A stretch of DNA of 64,000 nucleotides. Origin: Coemansia sp. RSA 922 (Eukaryota; Kickxellomycota; Kickxellomycetes; Kickxellales; Kickxellaceae). The stretch is from assembly GCA_027577415.1 (NCBI GenBank), contig JANBQS010000011.1:1-64000 (forward strand), written 5' to 3'. The first letter of the stretch is position 1. Each line of letters opens with the position of its first letter. Shown here piece after piece: positions 11,701-22,300 of the stretch. A program made the position numbers and the translations under genes. The notes under the pieces are model-generated. The model worked only from the letters and a program-made list of their open reading frames with translations. It was not told the origin of the DNA and made no database searches.

Positions 11701-14296
11701 TGGTACGATGAACAAGATCACTGGCAACCTCATGGCCGAGTGCTTGCCCTCGCACTTGCACTTGCCGTTCCCTCACAACAACATGGTGGTGATGACTGTG
11801 TCGGGCGCCAAGGGCTCCAACATCAACTTGTCGCAGATCACGTGCTGCCTGGGACAGCAGCAGCTGGAGGGTCGTCGTGTGCCGCTGATGGTGAGCGGAA
11901 AGAGTCTGCCGTCATTTGCGCCATTCGACAGCTCGGGTCGTGCTGGTGGGTATGTGGCGAGCCGATTCTTGACGGGACTGAAGCCGCAGGAGTTTTACTT
12001 CCATTGTATGGCTGGTCGTGAGGGACTGATTGACACGGCTGTCAAGACCTCGCGTTCGGGGTACCTCCAGCGCTGTCTCATCAAGCATCTGGAGGGCGTC
12101 AAGGTGCATTACGATTACACCGTGCGTGATTCGGACGGCTCGGTTATTCAGTTCCAGTATGGCGAGGACGCGCTGGATGTGCTTAAATGCCAGCATCTGA
12201 ACAAGTTTGATTTCGCTGCTGCCAATTATCGCGCCTTCAGGGATAAGTTTAACCCGGCTAGTGCTGCGGCTGTCCTGGACGACGAGTTGGCGCGCAAGTA
12301 TGCCAAGAAGACTATTGGCAAGCCTGGCGCCTACCACATAGGTTCGTCTGATGCTGAGCCTGTCAGCTCGAAATTCAACCCTAGTCGCTATCTGGGTGCC
12401 GTGTCTGAGCGCTTCTACGTCGATCTCGAAAACTACCTGGACTCGAATCCTAACAGCCTGCTGACGGAGAAGAAGAAGAAGGGCAAGAATAGCAAGCCCA
12501 CCAAGTCTTTGTATGGTACGGCGGACAAGATGCTGGCTTCCGTAAGCGACATGGGTGCGTTGATGGCGGCTGTTAATCCGGATTGTACGCCGCGTAACTT
12601 CCGTGTCCTCCAGTACCTCAACTACTTGCACTCGCTGATTGATCCTGGAGAGAGCGTCGGTCTTATTGCCGCCCAGGGTATCGGTGAGCCGTCGACGCAA
12701 ATGACGCTGAATACTTTCCATTTGGCTGGGTTTGGTGCCAAGAACGTTACTCTGGGTATTCCTCGTCTGCGTGAAATCGTCATGGTTGCTTCTAGCAACA
12801 TCTCGGCGCCCAACATTGATATCCCGCTGTTAGAGGGCGTTACGAAGGAGCATGCCCAGGTTATTGCCGGTGCGCTCACTAAGCTGACTTTGGGCGATGT
12901 CACTGACTATGTTGAGGTCAAGGAGCGTTTGTCGGCTAAAACTCGCGCTTCTGGCGGTATGCGGTTCCGTCGCTTTACTTTGCGCTTGCAGTTGTTCCCG
13001 TCCAAGGAATACGAGGACGAGTATGACGTGTCGCAGGAGGATATTGAGTATGCGATTGAGATCAATTTTGCTAACCGACTCGAAGCCTTGGTCGCTAAGG
13101 ATCTGAGGCGCACGTATCGCTCGGTGTTGTCTGACGAGACTGTGGATCAAGACGAGGACTTTGGCACGCGAAAGACCGGTGACGACGACGAAGACGAGGT
13201 CGAGGAAGAGGAGCTGGTAGAGGCTGCCAAGGCAGTTTCTGATGATGATGACTCGGACGATGACCTTGCTGGCTCTGATGACGATGATGAGGGCGCTCGT
13301 GCTGATGCGAAGAGGGCTGGTAAGAGCTCGTATGAGGATCCGGATGACGAGGACAAGAAGATGCTCGAGAGTGTGGACGCCGAGTTGGAGCAGCTGGACT
13401 CGATGGCTGTCAAGCAGGCGTCGTCGAAGCGCTCGCGCAAGAAGAACGACGATATGGATGTCGACTCTGATGAGGAGGAGAAGGATGACGATGAAGAGGT
13501 GGACGATGACCTTGTCGCTAATGGTAGTGCTAATGCGGAGCGTCTCAAGGCCCGTGCTTTGGCTCGGCGTCGTGTGCGTATGGTGCAGCGGTACCCGCAC
13601 GTTGTGGGCTATGATTTCGTTGACACTGGCGATGAGACTTATGCGGAGATTGAGATGAAGTTCCCTGCTACTACGCCCAAATTCCTTATGCTCAATTTGG
13701 CCGAGGAGGCTGTGCGTGGTACAGTCGTGCGTGAAATCCCGGGAGTCTCCTCTTGCTACGTCAATGAGCCCGAGTCGGAGGACGACAAGTCGTTGATTAT
13801 CGGTGCTAATGGCAATAACATCCGGGGCATTTGGGAGGCCTCTCTGGTGGCTCTCGATGACATCGCCAACACTGAGCAGGCTACTGGCTTGGACGAGTGG
13901 ATCGACCTCAATCACTTGTATTCGAACGACATCGCCATGCTCTTGCGTACCTATGGCGTGGAGGCTGCGAGAGCTGCGATCATGAAGGAAGTCAGCGGCG
14001 TCTTCAATGTCTATAATATCGAAATCGATAAGCGGCATTTGAGTCTGGTGGCTGACTTTATGACCTTTGAGGGCGGATTCAAGCCGTTTAATCGCCAGGG
14101 TCTGTCGTCTAACCCGTCGCCGTTCGCGAAGATGACTTACGAGTCTACTTGTACGTTCTTGCAAGAGACTGTGGCTGCTGGAGATTTCGATGACTTGACG
14201 AACCCCTCTTCGAGAATCGTCATGGGCCAGCCTGTGATGTCTGGAACTGGCTCCTTTGATGTACTGGTGGACTTGGTTGCGCCTGCAGCTGCTTGA
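8758..14296 (+). CDS. RPA190: DNA-directed RNA polymerase I largest subunit
   Basis: The catalytic subunit of Pol I, which transcribes rDNA in the nucleolus. Exon 1 is 8758-9102 and exon 2 9179-14296. The 76-nt intron has GTAAGT, a perfect TACTAAC branch site and TTAG; exon 1 ends in phase 0. The product is 1820 aa, slightly longer than yeast A190. Visible motifs are the N-terminal zinc-binding CGTCSLSHFSCPGHFGH, the active-site Mg loop NSDFDGDEMN near residue 675, RQPTLHRASM, and the bridge/trigger region IAAQGIGEPSTQMTLNTFH. Two acidic insertions are prominent: one after the first clamp region (DSDDEEESEDDDDED) and a long one in the jaw (about 13180-13510). Both are low-complexity and typical of this subunit. 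Confidence 0.97.
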
Positions 14297-14497
14297 ATAT
14301 CCTCTTTTCTTTTTTTATTTTATTATCTCTTTTTCTTTCCAACAATTTTTTATTTTCACGGTCCAAAGACCATTCTTAATTCTGCTAATGGATCAAGCCT
14401 GTCCACTTTATCTTTTGAAATTTTCGATTGAAAGCTTAGCGATATTTACTTTTTTGTGCTTTTTTGTAACTCTTGTAATTACTTTTATTTTTTGATA

Positions 14498-15169
14498 ATG
14501 CATTCACAGCGTGCTCTAAAGTCGGCCGCACTTTTATGTGTGCGCGCCCGTGCCTTTACACCAGCCAGTCGGGGCTTTGCAGTTACCAGTTTCAATACCA
14601 AACAGACAAGCGCTGAATTGAAATACAAACCGGTCGTTGTCTATGAAGGTGGTTTATCCAAAGCCGCACGTGTGATGAAGCTGGCATCTGTAGCTTCACT
14701 TGTAGGAGCATCTGCAGCCCTTCCTTTCTTTTTCACTGGTACCAGCGACATACCCTCAGGAGCACGCACGATTTTGGCTATAACCACTTTGGGAATGACC
14801 GGTTCGTCTACGGCACTTGTTACTTGGGCACTACGACCCTATATCACATCTCTAAGCATATTAGAGCCTACTGTTGGCCCTGCTACACCGTTGCTTGTCG
14901 ATACTCTGACGTTTTTGGCGCAGACGAGGACTAGACTGGTGTTTCCAGAGCAATTAAAGCCGGCTACTATGCCATTGACCTCTTGGTCTGTGAGTGAGCC
15001 TTCTGCGACGCTTGTGGAGGCCTCGAAAAGTGTTTTGGAGCATGTTAATCGCGGACGTAGGACTCGTGTGGAGTTGGCGAGAGAGGGTGATGTGTTTTAT
15101 GCCCATACACAAGGACCGGTATCTGAGGAGATGCAGCGTATAATCGACGTGTCGCCGTGTCAAGAGTAG
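14498..15169 (+). CDS. TMEM70/TMEM186-like mitochondrial inner-membrane protein
   Basis: 223 aa from ATG 14498. The N-terminus is basic and hydroxylated (MHSQRALKSAALLCVRARA), a good mitochondrial presequence. The signature YEGGLSKAARVMKLAS leads into two hydrophobic segments (about 68-90 and 97-125), the layout of the TMEM70/TMEM186/TMEM223 family involved in respiratory-complex assembly. The C-terminal ~90 residues are soluble. Which family member it matches best cannot be decided by eye. It is convergent with the LRR-family gene that follows. Confidence 0.7.
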   Translation: MHSQRALKSAALLCVRARAFTPASRGFAVTSFNTKQTSAELKYKPVVVYEGGLSKAARVMKLASVASLVGASAALPFFFTGTSDIPSGARTILAITTLGMTGSSTALVTWALRPYITSLSILEPTVGPATPLLVDTLTFLAQTRTRLVFPEQLKPATMPLTSWSVSEPSATLVEASKSVLEHVNRGRRTRVELAREGDVFYAHTQGPVSEEMQRIIDVSPCQE

Positions 15170-15415
15170 CAACACAGTTAGTGCTTAGAAGTATCGCATA
15201 AAAAGCAATCAAAATGTCGAAAATGTTGTAAATGTAGACACAATGTCCATCTCTTTTTTCCATTAAATCCATTGCCAAGGGCGATTATAATGCTGTCAAG
15301 CAGTATGTAATGCCCTTGCACCACACACAGGGCGTCTCTCAATGGCCATTGAAAGATGTTCATATATTGTGAAGGATGGTACTTTGAGCAACATAAACTG
15401 CTATTATTGAATTGT

Positions 15416-17200
15416 TTAGTTACTGAGCAAAAAGCGCTGCAGACGAGGTGCGTGGTCCTTAAACCCGCTCGAATTGATGACTATTTTAAGCTCATCCATA
15501 TACTCTCTAAACTCATCCTTGGGTGGGACGCAATAGTCAAAATTCGGACATATCAATGCCATCAGCAGCACGCACCTCACACTCGTGATGATCGGTCCAG
15601 TAGGCTTACAGATATGCCAGCACCGGAATCGCTGACCCATGGGCGTGAAGTTCGAAAGCATGTATGCGGGAAGCTCCTTATCCTTGACATTGGCGGGCAA
15701 CTGAATATTATACGGCGTCATAATGTGCAGATCCGAGAGTAGCGGAATCGACTTGATAAGTGTGATAGTGTCCCAGAACGGTAAGAATATATCTGATAGA
15801 TCGAGAACCTGGATGTTGGGATAGTCGCTGAATGTCGAAATCAAGGAGAGAATATCGGGCTGCGATTCACCGCAGGGAAATCTCCGTACCGCTGCATTGG
15901 GCGCAATGCTTAGTAATGCCTGCAAGTAATCTATGTGCGAAGTCAATCGGCTTCGTCCATAGCCTTTTTCATACAAAATGCTGACACACTGCAGTTTCGG
16001 GTGGCTTGTCGGCGTAAATATCCCAAATTCGGTGATCCTAGCAATGTCATCGTGTTTGGTTTTCAATACCAGACTCTCGAGTGTAGCCGCATTTCCCCTG
16101 AAAAGCACGTCGTCATCGAACGGATAGCGACCTTCAAGACTCAATACCCGAAGAATGGGAAATGGAACCACACTGGCATAAACGGGACACCTATGAGGGC
16201 TTAAATCAGAACACTTCTCCAGTTTCAACACACGCAGTCGAGGATAACAAACGTAGTCGCCTTCAACGTCCCTGATAAGGTCAAAAACAGATACACGCTG
16301 GCTATAGCTAGCCATGATGCAAAGATATTCCAGCGTCGCCGCGTTCCGACGTGCCAACTGCGCAATTGGTGCCATGTGATAAACGTCCATGTCGATATGC
16401 ACTAGATTGGATATACCGTCCAATGGTACCTTCACGCTCACTTTTTCTCCGAGGGTTCTGTGTACAATACGAGGAGCAAGGCGCAGGAGCGGCTCAAGCA
16501 AGGTGTCAAAGAAATCGTTTCCAGGATCTTGCTCCAACTCGACTAGTCCATACTCCACCTCGATTTCGCGAAGGGTCGGCATCATCCGTTTGACCCAGAA
16601 TACAAACTCGTTGATGTTGGCCTTGACTGTTGGGGCAATCTTAAGATCCTCCTCCTCGATCTCTCGACGCTTCTCATCTAGCCAGTCGTAATACTCGGGT
16701 GTGGTACTAGCTCGTTTCAGCATACCAGCTCTCTCTGCATATTGCTCGTCCCACTCGTTCTGTTGCCATTGTGGCACGTAGAATTGGAGCTTTAGCTTGC
16801 GAATATCCTGGAGACCCCAACTATTGAATGGCGCACGTGATAGCCTCTCTAGAGCTCGACCAGAATAGACGCCTGGCTTGTCGAGTAATAGGTGCACCTC
16901 TCGAGTCTGTGGGTGCAGGGATTGGTAGTACTTTTGAAGGCGACGCGACGACCAGCCCTGGTTGGTTTTATGATCGCTGCAATCGTCACCAATATCTTGC
17001 GAGTTGACTCTGTAAAATCTCGCCGCAGCAACAGTCCGAAAGTTTTGACAGACCCACAGCAGTCTCAGCAACCTCCACTTGTACTCTTCAGTGCCAGGCG
17101 TGACGCCGCTAGACAAGAGTCGAGTGTTGCCAACCAGATGGTTTACCACCATCCGGACAATGTGGAGCGGAAGCAGTTGAAAAGGCGATAAAGCCTGCAT
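15416..17200 (-). CDS. F-box-like/LRR family protein (intact, divergent copy)
   Basis: 594 aa, uninterrupted, with an ATG start. The N-terminus FQLLPLHIVRMVVNHLVG is F-box-like. The body is leucine-rich with irregular repeats, and it shares with the other copies the block GRYPFDDDVLFRGNAATLE and a C-terminal segment ending in a VLLMALICPNF-type helix. Similarity to the 44.5- and 62-kb copies is clear in that block but weak elsewhere, so it is a distant member. F-box/LRR proteins usually supply substrate recognition to SCF ubiquitin ligases; that role is only inferred, since the F-box is loosely matched. Intact coding capacity suggests it is functional. Confidence 0.75.
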   Translation of the reverse strand: MQALSPFQLLPLHIVRMVVNHLVGNTRLLSSGVTPGTEEYKWRLLRLLWVCQNFRTVAAARFYRVNSQDIGDDCSDHKTNQGWSSRRLQKYYQSLHPQTREVHLLLDKPGVYSGRALERLSRAPFNSWGLQDIRKLKLQFYVPQWQQNEWDEQYAERAGMLKRASTTPEYYDWLDEKRREIEEEDLKIAPTVKANINEFVFWVKRMMPTLREIEVEYGLVELEQDPGNDFFDTLLEPLLRLAPRIVHRTLGEKVSVKVPLDGISNLVHIDMDVYHMAPIAQLARRNAATLEYLCIMASYSQRVSVFDLIRDVEGDYVCYPRLRVLKLEKCSDLSPHRCPVYASVVPFPILRVLSLEGRYPFDDDVLFRGNAATLESLVLKTKHDDIARITEFGIFTPTSHPKLQCVSILYEKGYGRSRLTSHIDYLQALLSIAPNAAVRRFPCGESQPDILSLISTFSDYPNIQVLDLSDIFLPFWDTITLIKSIPLLSDLHIMTPYNIQLPANVKDKELPAYMLSNFTPMGQRFRCWHICKPTGPIITSVRCVLLMALICPNFDYCVPPKDEFREYMDELKIVINSSGFKDHAPRLQRFLLSN

Positions 17201-17707
17201 AAATAGTATAATAATTCTGGTAAAAAGAAAGTGAGAAGAGAAAAGAGAAATAGTTGCTGCAGTCTATGTATGCTTAAATAACAATACGTTCCCCTCGTTC
17301 TTCAGACAATGGTTATGCGGATCTGCACTGGCGATCCTTGCAGCTCATCCTCCTTGACAGCGACCAAACTTCCACCCGTTTCACGCTAAATGCCGATGTT
17401 AAAGTTGGCATGCTACCAATCGGTCGGGTTAAAAAATGTACCAACGACAGCTATGAGTGTCGTGTTTAGATTTAGGAGCTCAGATCAACACTTGCCTGTT
17501 TCTGACGCCATATAGTGATATCAATGGTTAATGACTCGTGGTGATGATCGTAGTATGTGTTTCAGTATATAAACCCTCAGCATCTGTGAATGGAATCAGA
17601 GGTATTGTCTTCCCTATTTTTTTTTCGTTTTTCATTATTCATTATTATTATTTTTTCACTTAATGCAGAGGTAGTGGTGGAGCGGATGCTTGTAACTAAG
17701 TATGTAA
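17201..17707. other. Intergenic
   Basis: About 500 bases between two minus-strand genes. A TATATAAAC box at about 17564-17572 could start a plus-strand transcript, with an ATG at 17590 opening a short frame; a GAG|GTATTG...TGCAG|AGG intron-like segment is also possible. I see no convincing product. Confidence 0.4.
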
Positions 17708-18271
17708 CTAGGTATGTAGCTGAAGAAGTTTCCTGAGTAATGGTAGTAAAACTAGATGGGTTGGAAGGAGCTGCAGCACAACATTGCCCACAGCCACAGG
17801 AGTAGCGGCAGCAGACGGGCGCATGCCCATAGCTGGAGAGGCACTGCGAGCAACGCCAGCCGTGCTGGAGGCAGCAGCGTGAGCGGCAAGATGAGCGGTA
17901 CTGGCTGGGCGAGCGACTGCGGAAGACGGTCGCATGTTTGCCGTTGGCGAAGCAACCCGTGAACCGCCAGCTGAATTTGAGCCCGCAGATAGAGCTGGTG
18001 AACGGATGTGAGTACCTGGGCGAGTGGCTGCGGAGGCAGGGCGTGAGTGCAAGGTTAAAGAAGAGCCCTGGGCGACGACAGTCGAGCCAGAGGCGGTGGA
18101 GAGAGTTGCAAGATGGGCGTTGGCGACTGGATCTGTGTTGGGAGCCACAGTCTCCTGGTCTAAGGAAATAATAATGACAAGCTTCCCATCCATGGTATTT
18201 AGGCGTTGGTATATCTGGCCTAGTATAGGGACTTCTGGCCTGCTGCCAGCGCCATTAGTAGCGTCATCCAT
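17708..18271 (-). CDS. Ser/Ala/Pro-rich hypothetical protein, 187 aa
   Basis: The ORF starts at an ATG with a TATATATA-like box about 65-75 bases upstream (18332-18345 region, minus strand), supporting a real gene. Residues 1-45 look like a short helical segment (IYQRLNTMDGKLV). The remainder is low-complexity with repeated RPSSAVARP/MRPSAA-type motifs, and the C-terminus is Leu-rich. There is no signal peptide and no recognised domain. The antisense strand also has open frames, a usual consequence of this composition. An intron near the 3' end is possible. Confidence 0.4.
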   Translation of the reverse strand: MDDATNGAGSRPEVPILGQIYQRLNTMDGKLVIIISLDQETVAPNTDPVANAHLATLSTASGSTVVAQGSSLTLHSRPASAATRPGTHIRSPALSAGSNSAGGSRVASPTANMRPSSAVARPASTAHLAAHAAASSTAGVARSASPAMGMRPSAAATPVAVGNVVLQLLPTHLVLLPLLRKLLQLHT

Positions 18272-19379
18272 GTTGAAAAGAGATAATAGTGTGAAAAGGG
18301 GGAGGATAAAGTGCAGTTAGTGTGTGTGATATAAGGTATATATAAGTTGAATAGAGCAAAATGAGTTGGATGAGAGAGAAAAGAAGAACCGGCATGTATG
18401 CAGTTTCAATGTTGCGCTCTTGTTTTTGAAAAAATTTGCTTGCTCATGCCGCCCTTTCGTTTTGGTCAAGGTGCATTTGGCCCTGGCTACAACAATGGTT
18501 ATTTAAATTTAGACATGCACACTAGATTTTAAAAGGCTGCGACCATAGACAACTCGTAACAAAAAAAGACAAAAAAAGACAAAAAAAGAGGCTGTTATCA
18601 AGCCCTCTGCAACTTTTCTTGATGCCTTTGCTGCTACCAGACACACGCCAACAAGTGTCCCTTGTTTTTATCTTCAACTGAGGATTGTACCTTTGCCTTA
18701 TTAAGTTATAAGCAATTATGTTAATACCCCTAGAGAGAGAAAAGAAATTGTACATTGCGACATCGTTTTTACGGTAGATAAGGTTCATCATTGAAAAACG
18801 CAAAATAGTTATCCATGTATAAACGCTTCCACTTGTACATATACAGTGTCACAGTTTTGTCTAGTATTCACTTGAGTAATTTCTTTCCTAAATAAAGGTT
18901 CAAAGACAGAGTTCACAATCGATAATTCAGTTTCAATATTTTTTGACAAGTAATTATATCGCTTTGGTTTTAAATCGTATGTTAAAAAGGGCGACATCAT
19001 TAAAATATAAGAGTACATCAAAATGGATTCGTTAAAAGCGGGCATGAGGATTTGCGTATATTGAGATTGACAAGCATAATTAGAGTCATTGAGATTTTGA
19101 CTGACAATAGTCGGCGCTTTTTTTACTAGTAAATGGTCTACTATAGCCAAACCAATTGTTGGCACACTGGACAGGAATTTGTAATATAGGCTTCAACCTT
19201 GACTAACGTGCACAAAAACTTACCAATTTTAGGCATTAGGCGGTGGCGTTAATCGATGTAAGAATGTACGAGAGTTGAGGTTTACACCCTCTCCAGCTAA
19301 CTGTGGTTTTAGTTGTCAACAAAGTTTTATAAAGAAATAAATTCATTAAAGTGTATAAAAATAGAATAATAGATTGTTT
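18272..19379. other. Intergenic, AT-rich
   Basis: 1.1 kb between minus-strand genes. It includes a short tandem repeat of a 10-nt unit (GACAAAAAAA) near 18556-18590. A minus-strand open frame at 19165-18809 (118 codons) begins at GTG and sits just downstream of a GTAAGT...CCAG segment, but the joined frame does not stay open, so I do not call it. Confidence 0.45.
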
Positions 19380-22300
19380 TTAGAGCATCTGGTCAACGAC
19401 AAGGCTGGTCAGTTCCGCAAGTTCGCGCCAGTGAGACAAATTGCTCTCAAAGACAATGACACGACCTAGTCCTCCAAATCCGATTCTAGCCAAGTATTCT
19501 CTGTGAGCCGGGACCATAGCGCGATCAAACGAGGACTCTGGGCTACCCAGCGAGGACGACGACTGTTTGCTCATCATACTCATAGTGTCCTGCGACCTGA
19601 CATTACTAATCAAAGTCGGTCTCTCAGACGAATCCTCACGACTACGAGTAGGCGGCGGCAACACAGCATTGGACGATGCGCGGTGGTTAGCAATAGCCGG
19701 GCTAGCTGGCAGGGGAGTAGAAAAGGCGGCGACACCCGAATTAGCAGCCACAGCAGCGCTAACTGACTTGCGAGTAGTCGACGCAATAGCATCAACAGTC
19801 AAGGAGTGCGCGATATCGGCCAAAGTAGCACCAGCGACTTGCAATAGGCTTTGTTGCTGGATAAACACGTCGGGATCAAAGTGAGGCCGAGTGATTGCCA
19901 GACGAACCATGACGTCGTGCAGTTTGTGCGTGAGCTTGGAGCTATGGCTATTGTGCATAGTCGAAGACATGGTCGGCGCCAAAGACTCGATAACCAGCAG
20001 GCTCATCGTGGCATCAACCCACGCGATATTGGAAGCCAGTACGCTGTACAGTAACATGATCTCTTGGTCGGCGCGAGACTTGTGCAGCATAGCGGCCAAG
20101 ATAGACGGGTAGATTATGTAGTCCGACTGGCAGTTGCGCGCAATATCGGACTTGTGGATATGCTCCAAAAGACGCGTATACCCGCCGTGCTCCAAGCTCA
20201 GTTTAACGTCGGTGCTGATAGTCAAGCCAGCCAGCGTAAACACGTGGACTAGCTCCTTGCGCGTGTTGGCCGTTGGCAAGATGAGAATGAGGTAGGGCAG
20301 GATCAAGTCGCAGCGGCGTTCGGGGTTGTTTGCGTCGGCTTGCTGCCACTTGCGGCAATTGGAGACTATGGCGATGATCTGCAGAATAATCTCGTAGGCC
20401 TCATCCTTGGTGCTCATATCCTCCATGCCGCGAAGCAAGAGCAGGGACAGCGAGGCGCTGAACGACGAGCGGAAGCTGATGCCAACTGCATCGTCGACTT
20501 GGTCAGCAGCCTTCTCGACTGCAACGCGAGCGGCCATCAAAAAGTGCTGGAAGCCGTCACCATTCTCAGGCAAAAAGGCGCCGCACGAGTCCAGTGTACG
20601 AATGACCTTGGACACGAGACTCAGACCGACCTTGTACAATGGCAAGTGGCCCATCTGCATGACAGCAATGCCGACCCAGAACAGCGAAGCCAAGTACGAA
20701 GAGTCAGGAGGCAGGTTGCCGACCATGTTCACCAGACAAAGGAGAACAGAGATGGGCAACGACTCATCGGTCTCACCAAATGAGGCCAGGGCACCGCGAA
20801 GGGTAGCCAGTGTCTGGTACAACAGGTCGTCGTCGACTTCGTCGTGGGCAGCCAGACGGCCCAGCAGCACAAAGGCGCGCGGCTGAATAGCCGGGTTAAA
20901 CACAAACGTCGAGGCCGTGACCAGCGTCGTCCAGCGCGCCCGCCAGCTGTTTCCACGACCGTTGACAAAGGCAGGGTTATCCATGATACGCAAAAAGATT
21001 TGCGCCACACGCTCGATACCCGCCAGCGCCTCGCGCGGTGATTCGAGGACCTGGCTCGAGTGGCTCAGCTCATCCTTGAACTCCATCAGGGCCTCCGGGT
21101 TGAGCGTCGAGGCAGCACCACCGCGGGTATACGACGAGGCAATAAATGTCACAGCGCTGGTCGACTTGGAGCGCAATCCAAAGTTAAACTTGGTCCGGGT
21201 TTGGATCAGCTCAGCCAACTGCTGCGCCAGCTGCGCGTAGGGCGAAAGTACCTGGCCGGTGTTGTTGCCAGCGTCAGCATTGGCACTCTCGCTGAGTTGA
21301 CGCACGGGGTTGCCAGCAAAGCTGTTGGCGCCCGTGATGCTCGACGAGAAAGTCTGGTCGATGATCATGCCGTTGCACTGCGTCAGAGCCAGACTGTGCA
21401 CGACGTGCATGACTATGCCGTGCAGCGTCGCCTGGATCAAACCAGGTCCGGACTTGAGCAACATGCAGGTGATAAAGGCCACGTCGGGCAGGTACTCGTC
21501 GGCCAAGTTGCAGTTGGAGAAGCTCATAGTCAGAAGCAACCGCATGTACACGGCAATCTCGGGCCACAGCTGGTGCGACGAAATGTGCATGACGCTCATC
21601 GTGCAAGTCTGCGCGATGAGCTTGCGCAGACGTGGGACTAGCTTGTTGTAGCGCGGATTCTTGCCAGCAACGGTCGCCAGCATATCAGCAATCAGCTCGG
21701 TCTCGACAGTCAGCGCGCCGTACTCCAGCGACACGGTGACCATCATATCTAGAACCAAGTCGGTCAGGTCCTCGACGCGCGCAATCAGCGACCACACATG
21801 CTCCTTGAAGTGCATGTACATCGTGGGCTCCTTGAGGTGCAGGCGGATGAGGCTGCGGATGATGTCTTGCGTGCGACTCAGCGCGTCGGGGTGCGACACC
21901 GTGTCGTGCGTGAACTGGCCCAGGCACAGCAGCCAGGGCTGGATGTAGTGAAGGATCCAGGGCTTCATGTTCTGCGCACACTTTGTGAACGCCAGCAATG
22001 CCTCCGACAGCAGCTCCAGCGTCATGTCGGGAGCGCTCAAGCTCAGCCGCGAGCAAATACGGAAGATGAACTGCAGCGGATTGGGCGGCAGGCACAGGTC
22101 GCTGGCAAAGGCTAGCTCATGCCCGACGTCCATGTTGAACGTGGCAACCACCGAGATGAGCATGCGGTAGGCCGAAATACGCAGCGTGGCATTCTCCGCG
22201 CCGCAGTTCAGCAGCGCGACGTTCAGCAGCGTGCCTGGCACGTCGGCTGGCCGGATAACGCGCTCTTGCACAGTGGCTACAGAGGCGTGGCTGGTGTACC

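Noticed and set aside
12830..14164. 444-codon minus-strand open frame
   Set aside because: Antisense shadow of the Pol I subunit gene, produced by codon bias and the acidic low-complexity tract.
18809..19165. 118-codon minus-strand frame with an upstream GTAAGT...CCAG segment
   Set aside because: It starts at GTG, and splicing the segment does not join it in frame to an upstream ATG; no family resemblance.
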